A stretch of 64,000 nt of DNA from Aldehydirespirator sp965116865 (GTDB lineage Bacteria; Actinomycetota; Acidimicrobiia; Acidimicrobiales; Aldehydirespiratoraceae). The number at the start of each line of letters is the position of its first letter. The first letter of the stretch is position 1. Positions 42,921 through 50,091 of the stretch are shown here, one piece after another. The position numbers and the translations under genes were made by a program. The stretch covers positions 2,728,001 to 2,792,000 of the forward strand of contig OZ220727.1 in NCBI GenBank assembly GCA_965116865.1, given 5' to 3'. Below the pieces are notes generated by a model that saw only the letters and a list, made by a program, of their open reading frames with translations, did not search any database and was not told where the DNA came from.

Positions 42921-44020
42921 AATTCGAGCCTTCCCTGGGTGGCGTGCAGTATATCTGAGAAGGAAGACGCAGAGGGAGCGTCAGCAGACCAGCGGAGATT
43001 CCATTTGGGCGGATAACCTAGGGGAATAGGTCGCTGGTCGGGGGTATAATGCTGCTTGATACGGCTAGGGCCTCCGTTCGTGCGTCCTGGGTGCTTCACA
43101 CGCGCGTACTTGTCTACTTCACAGAAGAGGTTCTGATAGTCGATTAGCTGCAAAGGGCGACCGTCCAAATCCTGAAAGGTGCGCTCGCTTGAGTTCAGAA
43201 ACTTGTCTGCTGACATGGCTATGCACACTATGACTTCTTCAGGCGTGAGATCGGCTGTGTCTTCAAAGCATTTGTCGATCCCGCGCATTGCTCCAGGACC
43301 AGCCACTATGAAATCCATCTCATTGAAGTTGAAATGCGGTGAGTAATTCAGATCGATAGCGTACTGGAACGCGAGAAAGCGTCCAAAGGAAGCGATGCTC
43401 AACAGCTGGCGGTACAGATCCTCTAGTGTGCGAGATTTGAGCAATCGTACCATGGATCCGTCTGTCAAGATCTGATGCAGTAGGGCCAGGTGATTGTAGT
43501 GCTTTCTGTGATATCCAAACTGTGGATCAGGCATTACGTATGCTGCCGAATAAATCCGTTCGCCGGCGTCCATACGCTCGTCAAGGATCCGCGCATACCG
43601 TTCATGGTTGAAGGACGATGCCACAGGCTCGCCTAGGCGAACTACGAGGTGCTCCCAGGTGTCGCTGCGGTTGAAGATCTTGAACAGTAGGATTCGGAAG
43701 ACGGTATCCAGTGCGTCGCGAGGCTTGTCGTAGATGACACGTTGTAATAGGTACTGACTGACGCGATCCGATGCTCGATAAGCATTCGTGAAGCGGTGTC
43801 GAGCCAAGATGTCGTCTGTCGTCCAAGGGGCTGGTTTGCCTTCTGCTCGTTTGAAGAACATTGCCTGCCGCTCGGCAGCCAGATACCAATAGGAATCGAA
43901 GACTTCGGTGACAGTCACCCGGTAGCCATTGAGCACAATATTCCTAGTTCTCTGTTCAGAAGACTTGTCATTTCGCGCGCTGCTTGACGCGGCTGATGTA
44001 TCTCTGATGCCCATCACCAT
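42917..44020 (-). CDS. 5-hmdU DNA kinase helical-domain (aGPT-PPlase-like) protein
   Basis: ATG 44020 lies 7 bp after the SLOG gene stop; ATG 44014 is an alternative start. The 367-aa protein matches the HMUDK_hel / alpha-glutamyl-putrescinyl-thymine pyrophosphorylase family. The hallmark is HRFTNAYRASDRVSQYLLQR after a WTTDDILARH lead, then DTVFRILLFKIFNRSDTW, FQYAIDLNYSPHFNFNEMDF, VAGPGAMRGIDKCFED and a conserved basic C-terminus. Phage relatives build hypermodified thymines from 5-hydroxymethyl-dU; bacterial copies occur in conflict islands and probably act on or sense modified nucleotides. The substrate here is unknown. It is translationally coupled to XRE. Confidence 0.8.
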   Translation of the reverse strand: MVMGIRDTSAASSSARNDKSSEQRTRNIVLNGYRVTVTEVFDSYWYLAAERQAMFFKRAEGKPAPWTTDDILARHRFTNAYRASDRVSQYLLQRVIYDKPRDALDTVFRILLFKIFNRSDTWEHLVVRLGEPVASSFNHERYARILDERMDAGERIYSAAYVMPDPQFGYHRKHYNHLALLHQILTDGSMVRLLKSRTLEDLYRQLLSIASFGRFLAFQYAIDLNYSPHFNFNEMDFIVAGPGAMRGIDKCFEDTADLTPEEVIVCIAMSADKFLNSSERTFQDLDGRPLQLIDYQNLFCEVDKYARVKHPGRTNGGPSRIKQHYTPDQRPIPLGYPPKWNLRWSADAPSASSFSDILHATQGRLEL

Positions 44021-44027
44021 TGATGCA

Positions 44028-44882
44028 CTAATTGTACATTTGCGCCAAGCCGGTGACCACGAGCGACGCGATCTGCGACGGGCGAGACGAGGCCGACAAC
44101 TCGCGCAGCGCGGCGGCATCGAGTCCGCACGATGATGGAGTCCATTCGGTGTTTCGAGCCGCTGATCGGAGCCGATCCAGACTCTCCTCGATCCGTTGAT
44201 CTTCGGGCCGCTTCGGAAAGCCGTCCGCGGCCCAGTCGAGGTTGTCGATGTCGAGGACGCGAGCGACGAGCGCGGCGGCCCCGCCGAAGCCGGCAACCAC
44301 ATAGAGGGGCTGGCCGGCCTCGACAGCGTAGATGGCTTCTTCGATGATCCCGGGCATGGCCCCCTTGAAGTCGGAGAGTCGGCCGCCGACGAGGACGCGT
44401 GCGTGGCTGATGCCGGTGATGTGTCTGCGCACGGCGCTGTAGCTGAGCTGGTCGCGGTGACCGTTGAGTGCGGGGGCCGGCTCAGGCCCCGGCGGCGCGT
44501 TGCTCGTCCCGACCTCGACACCGCGGCGGTTGAGGCAGACGAGTCGGCCGTGCAGGCCCAGACTGCGATCGAGGGACTGCAGCTCGTCGAGCGAGAGCGC
44601 TCGGTGCTCGGGCTCGGCAAGGCACAGCGTGAGGGCGTCCGGGTGGCTGCCGTAGCGCTCGACCTCGTGCATCAGGAACTGGGCGAAGCCCGCTGGGCGT
44701 ATCCGTCCGCCGTACACGAGTCCGCCTCGTCCGTTCAGCACGGCGCGCGCGATCTCGGCCAAAGCGAGCTCGGCATGTCGCGGAAGAAGCCCCAGCGCGC
44801 CCAGGTCGGCGCTGTCCGAAATCGACACGCCGAGTCGCAGGCCGCGCAGCGCGTCGGCTGGTCGCAGCGCGGAGACAGCCAT
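44028..44882 (-). CDS. SLOG-domain nucleotide-sensing protein
   Basis: ATG 44882 overlaps the TIR gene stop (TGATG). The 284-aa protein has a Rossmann-like SLOG architecture. LRLGVSISDSADLGALGL and ALAEIARAVLNGRGGLVYGG form the first beta-alpha units with a GG loop. Then RVLVGGRLSDFKGAMPGIIE and EAIYAVEAGQPLYVVAGFGG provide the second phosphate-binding region. SLOG domains bind NAD-derived or nucleotide signals and sit in effectors such as ThsA of Thoeris. No second catalytic domain (SIR2, TM) is fused, so it may act as the sensor for the adjacent TIR product or regulate the other operon proteins. Confidence 0.75.
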   Translation of the reverse strand: MAVSALRPADALRGLRLGVSISDSADLGALGLLPRHAELALAEIARAVLNGRGGLVYGGRIRPAGFAQFLMHEVERYGSHPDALTLCLAEPEHRALSLDELQSLDRSLGLHGRLVCLNRRGVEVGTSNAPPGPEPAPALNGHRDQLSYSAVRRHITGISHARVLVGGRLSDFKGAMPGIIEEAIYAVEAGQPLYVVAGFGGAAALVARVLDIDNLDWAADGFPKRPEDQRIEESLDRLRSAARNTEWTPSSCGLDAAALRELSASSRPSQIASLVVTGLAQMYN

Positions 44883-46090
44883 CAGAGGCCTCCGCCGCCC
44901 CTGGCTGCGTGCGTGCGAGGCGTCACGATGTCGATGGTAGCACCGATGCCTGCGAGGCTGAAGAGCCGAACGATCGACTCCTTCTCAGCGGGGCCCAGCG
45001 GCGGGTCGGGGTGCATTATCGTCACATGTCGGCCCAGCCCGTTCGGGTGGTGCGCGCCGAGCCACTCGACCGCGGTCACCAACTCGGGCGCCTCCGACGG
45101 CGCCCAGTCCACGCCCATGGCCTCGAGGTCGGGTTGCGATGCCGTCCACAGAGCCCGTCTGAGGGTTCGGTCGACCAGCGTGTTCAGCGCTCGATCGATG
45201 CTGCGGACCATGGATTCCTCGTCGGTCCGCTGGTAGGCGACGACCGGCATGTGATCCATCAGGAAGGAGCCGCGCCCGGGAGTCTCTGCGACAGCGTGGA
45301 GCGTCACGATGGGCCTGTCGCTCCGCTTCGCCTCCATCATCTCCGTCTGGCACCACGCTCTGTTGGAATAGAGGTCGGTGCGAATGGCCAGAAGGCTGCT
45401 CGACCTCACGGCACGAACGAGGTCGGTCCGCCAGTCGCTGCCTGGCTGTATGTCGCTCTCGTCGACGAATGCGTCCAAGTGGGTGACCGCGATCCTGTCA
45501 CGCACAAGCTGCACGATGGCTGCGACCTCGGCTGCCTCCTCGCCCTCAGAGTGCTTCTTCGTGTGGCTGCAAAAGACGGTGAGGCGAGCCGCGGCCTCGC
45601 CGCCGACCATCTGCGTGACCTGCTGTGCCACTTCGCGGCAGAGCACGGCAGGATCGTGGGCACCGGCCGGATCCATGGCCTGATACCGGGCCAGCGGACC
45701 GCTCGGAGCGTCACCGCAACCCGGAAGGCGCAGCGGGAAGATTCCGATGCCGTCATCCTGCTCCGTTGCGTTCACCACCTCGGCGAGATAGGCGCCCCAT
45801 CCCGACTCTGAACTCGCGATCGCCCTCTGCATCTGCACTCCTACCACCGGCACGACAGCCGTGTAGTGCGGTCCCGCGGGTGCCTCGGACGAGATCGTCC
45901 GAGGGAGCATCCGTCTGGGAGTGTCCGACCCTGCGCTCCATGGGTCCGAACGCGTGTATACTTCGATGGAACCGCCGATCAGGCCTGAGTAGGGGGCACC
46001 ACAGAAGTGGTCAAGCAGCCAATCGGCTACGTCTCGCCCCTCGTGGTCGTCAGGATGCCAGACGGCGACGATGTCCAAGATCGGTAACAC
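44882..46090 (-). CDS. TIR-domain protein, first gene of the conflict operon
   Basis: Start chosen as GTG 46090 because GGAGA lies four bases before it; TTG 46108 would add six residues. The ~402-aa protein has an N-terminal receiver-like domain (ILDIVAVWHPDDHEGRDVAD, WLLDHFCGAPYSG). A TIR domain spans about residues 170-290: RLTVFCSHTKKHSEGEEAAE, HLDAFVDESDIQPGSDW (BB-loop-like), RSSSLLAIRTDLYSNRAW and CQTEMMEAKRSDRP with the catalytic Glu in W-C-x-x-E. The C-terminal ~100 residues are unassigned. TIR enzymes cleave NAD+ or make cyclic ADP-ribose signals. The directly overlapping SLOG gene is the natural receiver. Confidence 0.8.
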   Translation of the reverse strand: MLPILDIVAVWHPDDHEGRDVADWLLDHFCGAPYSGLIGGSIEVYTRSDPWSAGSDTPRRMLPRTISSEAPAGPHYTAVVPVVGVQMQRAIASSESGWGAYLAEVVNATEQDDGIGIFPLRLPGCGDAPSGPLARYQAMDPAGAHDPAVLCREVAQQVTQMVGGEAAARLTVFCSHTKKHSEGEEAAEVAAIVQLVRDRIAVTHLDAFVDESDIQPGSDWRTDLVRAVRSSSLLAIRTDLYSNRAWCQTEMMEAKRSDRPIVTLHAVAETPGRGSFLMDHMPVVAYQRTDEESMVRSIDRALNTLVDRTLRRALWTASQPDLEAMGVDWAPSEAPELVTAVEWLGAHHPNGLGRHVTIMHPDPPLGPAEKESIVRLFSLAGIGATIDIVTPRTHAARGGGGL

Positions 46091-46165
46091 AAGTCTCCAT
46101 TCTAGCAAGTTTCAAGATATTTGACACCATATCGTTATCGACCGGCCGTGAAGATGGAGAACGAC
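46091..46165. promoter_or_regulatory. Divergent promoter region of the conflict island
   Basis: The 75 bp between the two divergent TIR genes are AT-rich. On the plus strand TTGACA stands at 46121-46126, a good -35 box, but I find no convincing -10 at the right distance. TATC words (46131, 46136) and AAGTTTCAAGATATTTG could serve either strand. GGAG at 46156-46159 is the ribosome binding site for ATG 46166. Confidence 0.4.
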
Positions 46166-46636
46166 ATGCCAGAAACACACAATGTCTTCGTAGCCCATCG
46201 ACACGAGGACGACGCGCGCATCGAGGCGCTCAGGAATCTGCTCAGGGGCAGGGGCGTCGAGATGCGATCTTCGTCCATCACAAGCGACAGGCCAAACAAT
46301 GCACGCGACGACGACTACATCAAGCAAGGAATACTCCGACCGGCCATCGAATGGGCGGGCAAGGTGATTGTCCTCATCACACCAGATACCAGAAACCATG
46401 AATGGGTTGATTGGGAAGTCACATACGCTTCAGGTCTTGGCAAGCCTGTGATAGGTGTATGGGCGCACGGCTCTGCTGGGTGTGCCGTTCCTGACGCCCT
46501 CGAACAGCATGGCGACGCGATAGTCGGTTGGAACGCCGATCGCATTGCACGCGCCTTGAACGGTGAGAGGATCTGGGACGATTCTGATGGCACTTCCCGC
46601 GAACCACAGTATGTCAGCAGAATCGGATGCAGGTGA
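46166..46636 (+). CDS. ThsB-like TIR protein (MTH538/DUF1863 type)
   Basis: ATG 46166 has TGGAGA six bases upstream; ATG 46154 lacks one. The 156-aa single-domain protein reads HNVFVAHRHEDDARIEALRN, SSSITSDRPNNARDDDYIKQ, WAGKVIVLITPDTRNHEWVD with WEVTYASGLGKPVIGVWAHG. This is the short TIR-like fold used by ThsB of Thoeris, with the catalytic Glu in WVDWEV. It diverges from the larger TIR operon and is followed 15 bp later by the Nmad2 gene. It probably makes an NAD-derived signal on infection. Confidence 0.8.
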   Translation: MPETHNVFVAHRHEDDARIEALRNLLRGRGVEMRSSSITSDRPNNARDDDYIKQGILRPAIEWAGKVIVLITPDTRNHEWVDWEVTYASGLGKPVIGVWAHGSAGCAVPDALEQHGDAIVGWNADRIARALNGERIWDDSDGTSREPQYVSRIGCR

Positions 46637-46651
46637 GGAGCGTGCGAAGCA

Positions 46652-47269
46652 ATGGCTCTCTTTGTCTATACGGTTGCTGACGATATCGGGTTTGCGCCGA
46701 ATCCGTTTCATGGGTGCTGTACCTTGGCGACATGCAAGTCGGAAATACGACATGCGGCCAGCTTGGGAGACTGGGTTGCAGGTGTGGGCTCTGTCACAAA
46801 AGGCCAAGGTGGCAAGCTTGTTTACGCCATGCAAGTTCAAGAGAAACTGTCGTACGATGAGTATTGGAGCGCCCCTCGATTCCAGAGAAAACGCCCACAG
46901 CGAGCTGGCAGCGTAAAGCAGCGCTACGGCGACAACGTGTATCACAGGACAGAGAGTGATGGCGAGTGGATTCAAGAGGACTGCAGGCACAGCAACGATG
47001 ACGGCACACCAAATCCCGACCACGTACTTCGAGACACGAAACATCCTGAAGTCCTGGCCTCATGCAAGTACGTGTACTTCGGTGCAAATGCTGTAGACAT
47101 CCCGACTCAGTTCAGGAATCGGGATGAGGGAGATCTGTTCGTTACACTGCGGAGTTGCCGACGTTACTTCCCTCCGGATCTGGAAGCTTCCTTCGTTGCC
47201 TGGCTTGAGAGTCTGATCTCCGATGTCAGCGTTCGTGGTGACCCCTTGGACTGGGCGAAATATCACTGA
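46652..47269 (+). CDS. Nmad2-family putative nucleotide-modification protein
   Basis: ATG 46652 has GAGGAGCG upstream. The 205-aa protein matches the Nmad2 family closely: FVYTVADDIGFAPNPFHGCC then TLATCKSEIRHAASLGDWVA, KLVYAMQVQEKLSYDEYWSA, YGDNVYHRTESDGEWIQED, KYVYFGANAVDIP. Nmad2 was named from genomic association with DNA base-modification systems; no activity has been shown that I know of. It is in an operon with the ThsB-like TIR gene and diverges from the operon carrying the hmdU-kinase-like gene, which strengthens a modified-nucleotide theme. Confidence 0.82.
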   Translation: MALFVYTVADDIGFAPNPFHGCCTLATCKSEIRHAASLGDWVAGVGSVTKGQGGKLVYAMQVQEKLSYDEYWSAPRFQRKRPQRAGSVKQRYGDNVYHRTESDGEWIQEDCRHSNDDGTPNPDHVLRDTKHPEVLASCKYVYFGANAVDIPTQFRNRDEGDLFVTLRSCRRYFPPDLEASFVAWLESLISDVSVRGDPLDWAKYH

Positions 47270-49005
47270 GGCGGCGAGGCGAGGCTCCAGTGGTTGGGCC
47301 AGCTCAGGATGCGCTTCTGCTCGCCGTAGCCGGGCTCGCTCTGGCGGCCGGTGAAGGGGTCGTAGAGATAGCGGACGGTGGTCGTGTCATCGTCGGCCAC
47401 CTCGACTAGGGCGAGAATGTGACGGTGCTCGTTGTTGAGGCCAGTGATGACCTCTGAGTTTGTCACCACGAAGTCCTCGGCGCCCGCGACGCGGCCCTTG
47501 ACCTCTATGAAGAGCAGACCATCGGCGGCGCGGGTCTCGATGTCGTAGCCGGCCCGGTCGGATGCGGAGTTGCCGCCGGCGGGGGCGCAGACCATCGGCG
47601 GCGCGGGTCTCGATGTCGCAGCCCTTGTGGTTGTCGGGCATCTCCCGCGGCTCGCGACCCAGCTCGTGTTCGGCGGCCAGCACGGCGGACACGGCCAGCC
47701 TCTCGGTGCGGGCGGTGTCCGCGGCGTGGGTCTGCGGCAGGGGCTGACCGGCGAGGCGTGCCAACAGAGCTTCTGGCACTACGAAGGCGGCGCCGATCAC
47801 TCGGGGCGGCAGGGCTGAGAGCTTGCGCTGCAATGCGAGTTCATGGCGGCGGCGCCGCAGTCGCTCGTCCGCTTCGTCGGCGCGCCGGCGGGCCTGAGCA
47901 GAGTTGAGGCGGGCGTTGCGCTTGCCGGCCATCTTGTCGTTCTTGAGCTTGAGCACCTGGTTGTCCCAGTGGTTGCGTTCCGCGGTGAGGCGCTGCTCGA
48001 CGGAGGCCAGCGTGCGGTCGATCTTGCGGTGCATCCGGTCCTGCACCGCTTGGAAAGGGCGCCCTCCTTGACGCTGCGACGCATCAGATCGGAGGGAGGC
48101 TCGCTGCTGTGCGCGCCACGGCGGAACCGGCCCGCGAAACGGTCCCCGTCGATCAGGGCCATGAACAGCTGGAAATCCTCCGGCTTACCGTTGTGCGGCG
48201 TAGCGGTCATCAACAGGAAGTGTCGAGCGGCCTGCTCCAGCCGCTGACCGAGCCGGTAACGCTTCGTGGCATCGATATCCCCGCCGCGATAGGTGGCCGA
48301 CATCTTGTGCGCCTCGTCGACGACCACCAGGTCCCAGTCGGTGCGGCTCAGGTGAACCTGGAGGCCCTCGTCGCGGGCCAGCATGTCCAGCCGGGCGATC
48401 AGCCGGCGCCGGGTCTCGAAGGGATTCCCGGATCGGGTCGACTCCACCATCTCGCGGGTGAGCAGCTCGAACTCCAAGCCGAACTTCTCTCCCAGTTCGT
48501 CCTGCCACTGCTCGGCCAAGCCGCCGGGTACCACTATCAAGCAGCGCTCCAGGTCGCCGCGCACGATCAGCTCCTTGATGAGCAGGCCCGCCATGATCGT
48601 CTTGCCGGCCCCCGGGTCATCGGCCAGCAGGAACCGCAGCGGACTGTCCGGCAGCATGTCCGAGTACACGGCCTCGATCTGGTGCGGCAACAGTTCGACG
48701 TCGCTGGAATGGGTCGCCAAGTACGGGTCGAACAGGTAGGCCAGGCTGATGCGCTTGGCTTCGGCCACCAGCATGAACAGCTTCGGGTCGGCGTCGAAGC
48801 TCCACCGGCGATCATCGGTGCCGGCCAGCAGCTCCGCATCGCTGTCGCGGTACACGAGCTCCCGATGCACGCGGCCCTCGCCGTCCTCGTAAGTGAGGTT
48901 TACGACATCGGATCCCAGCCGGTCCGCATCGATCACGATGACCGGCCCGGACGGCGCTACGCCACCGAGACGCACCCCCTTCGCGAGATCATCGAACCAC
49001 CCCAT
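47263..49005 (-). pseudogene. SNF2-type helicase with DUF3883 end, internally deleted and frameshifted
   Basis: ATG 49005 opens MGWFDDLAKGVRLGG. The helicase ATPase half is intact: HQIEAVYSDMLPDSPLRFLL, ADDPGAGKTIMAGLLIKELI (Walker A), VVVDEAHKMSATYRGGD (DEAH), LLMTATPHNGKPEDFQLF. After RRSVKEGA the text jumps in another frame to FQAVQDRMHRKIDRTLASVE, so the second RecA domain is deleted. The C-terminus carries a DUF3883-like nuclease/associated domain (GYDIETRAADGLLFIEVKGR) but is frameshifted by a 73-bp duplication at 47514-47618. Such helicases belong to DISARM-like and DUF1156/DUF499 defence modules, matching the remnants at 39.6-41.6 kb. Confidence 0.75.
47514..47618 (-). repeat. 73-bp duplication in the helicase C-terminal domain
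   Basis: A ~32-bp word (GCAGACCATCGGCGGCGCGG...ATGTCG) at 47514-47545 recurs at 47587-47618, exactly 73 bp on. The ~41 bp between them act as filler. 73 is not a multiple of three, so the domain is frameshifted. Same geometry as the 73-bp array in the DUF499 remnant. Confidence 0.9.
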
Positions 49006-49098
49006 GCGCCTGCAGAGCGTACAACCCGCCGACGGCCACGGTGTGGCGGATCCTTCAGTGCCGTGGTCGGTGTCGTGGTTGTCCACTAGGTTCGAGCC

Positions 49099-50091
49099 GT
49101 GGCGCGCAGCGACTTGGTGAAGGCCCTGCTCCGAAATCATCAGCGGGGCGACGACGCCGGGTTCCAGCGCGCCGCCAAGGAGCTGATCGACGACGCGAGG
49201 CGCAAGCGCCACGACCTAGTGGCCGAGCAGTTGGAGGCGATACTCGAGGAACCGGGGCGGACACGCAGACCGCTCCAAGTGTCGTCGCTGCGCCCGCTGC
49301 CCAAGACCCGTGACGACCTGCCCCTGATATCGCTCGAGGAGTCGAGGCTGTCGTTCCAGGACTTGGTGCTGGCCGAGTCAGCTGTCGAGGTCCTCGATTC
49401 GCTGGTCGATGAGTTCCGTCAGCGTTCAGCGTTGCGGGCCCATGGCGTGTCGCCGCGGTCGAGCCTGTTGTTGGTGGGGCCTCCGGGCTGCGGCAAGTCG
49501 GCTAGCGCCGAGGCGGTGGCGGGTCAGCTGGGGCTTCCCATCGCCAAGGTGCAGTTGGCCACCGTCGTATCGTCGTACCTGGGCGAGACGGCGAGGAACT
49601 TGGAACAGATCTTCAGCTTCTTGGACGTGGGTTCTTGGGTTCTGGTCTTCGACGAGTTCGACATGCTGGGCCGCGAGCGCTCAGACCGGGCCGACCATGG
49701 CGAGTTGCGCCGGGTCGTGGCTGCGATGCTGCAAGTCGTCGACGATCACCGGGGCGACTCGCTCTTCGTGGCCACGTCGAACCATCCAGCACTGCTCGAC
49801 TCCGCGGTCTGGAGACGGTTCGACGAGATAATCGAGATCGAAGCCCCTGACCACTCCGCCCGGTACGAGATCCTGGAACTGAAGCTGAGGTCGGTTCGAC
49901 ACGACTTCAACATCTGTGACGCTGCGACGAAGATGGGGGACTTCAGCGCGGCCGAGGTGGAAGCGGTGGCTCTCGACGCCGTCCGGCTCATGGTTCGCCG
50001 ACTCGACAAGTGCGTGAACTCAACCCACATCGCATATGCGATCAGCCGCGGGGAGGCGAGACGTCAGATAGTCCAACGCTCCCTGGCCTAG
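49099..50091 (+). CDS. AAA ATPase of an IetAS-like defence pair
   Basis: GTG 49099 starts a 330-aa protein with an N-terminal helical region. The AAA module has Walker A SSLLLVGPPGCGKSASAEAV, pore-like SSYLGETARNLEQIFSFL, Walker B SWVLVFDEFDMLGRER, sensor-1 SLFVATSNHPALLDSAVW and an R-F-D finger (RRFDEIIEIEAPD). It precedes, and overlaps in another frame, an S8 subtilisin-like protease. This two-gene arrangement is IetAS, reported as an anti-phage system. The ATPase probably gates the protease. Both genes look intact, unlike most of the flanking defence genes. Confidence 0.82.
   Translation: MARSDLVKALLRNHQRGDDAGFQRAAKELIDDARRKRHDLVAEQLEAILEEPGRTRRPLQVSSLRPLPKTRDDLPLISLEESRLSFQDLVLAESAVEVLDSLVDEFRQRSALRAHGVSPRSSLLLVGPPGCGKSASAEAVAGQLGLPIAKVQLATVVSSYLGETARNLEQIFSFLDVGSWVLVFDEFDMLGRERSDRADHGELRRVVAAMLQVVDDHRGDSLFVATSNHPALLDSAVWRRFDEIIEIEAPDHSARYEILELKLRSVRHDFNICDAATKMGDFSAAEVEAVALDAVRLMVRRLDKCVNSTHIAYAISRGEARRQIVQRSLA

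Noticed and set aside
44196..45236. Plus-strand frame opposite the SLOG and TIR genes
   Set aside because: Antisense of recognised domains; low-complexity composition.
49085..49110. GGTTCGAGCC as a tRNA T-loop
   Set aside because: No matching acceptor or anticodon arms nearby; it is the leader of the AAA ATPase gene.
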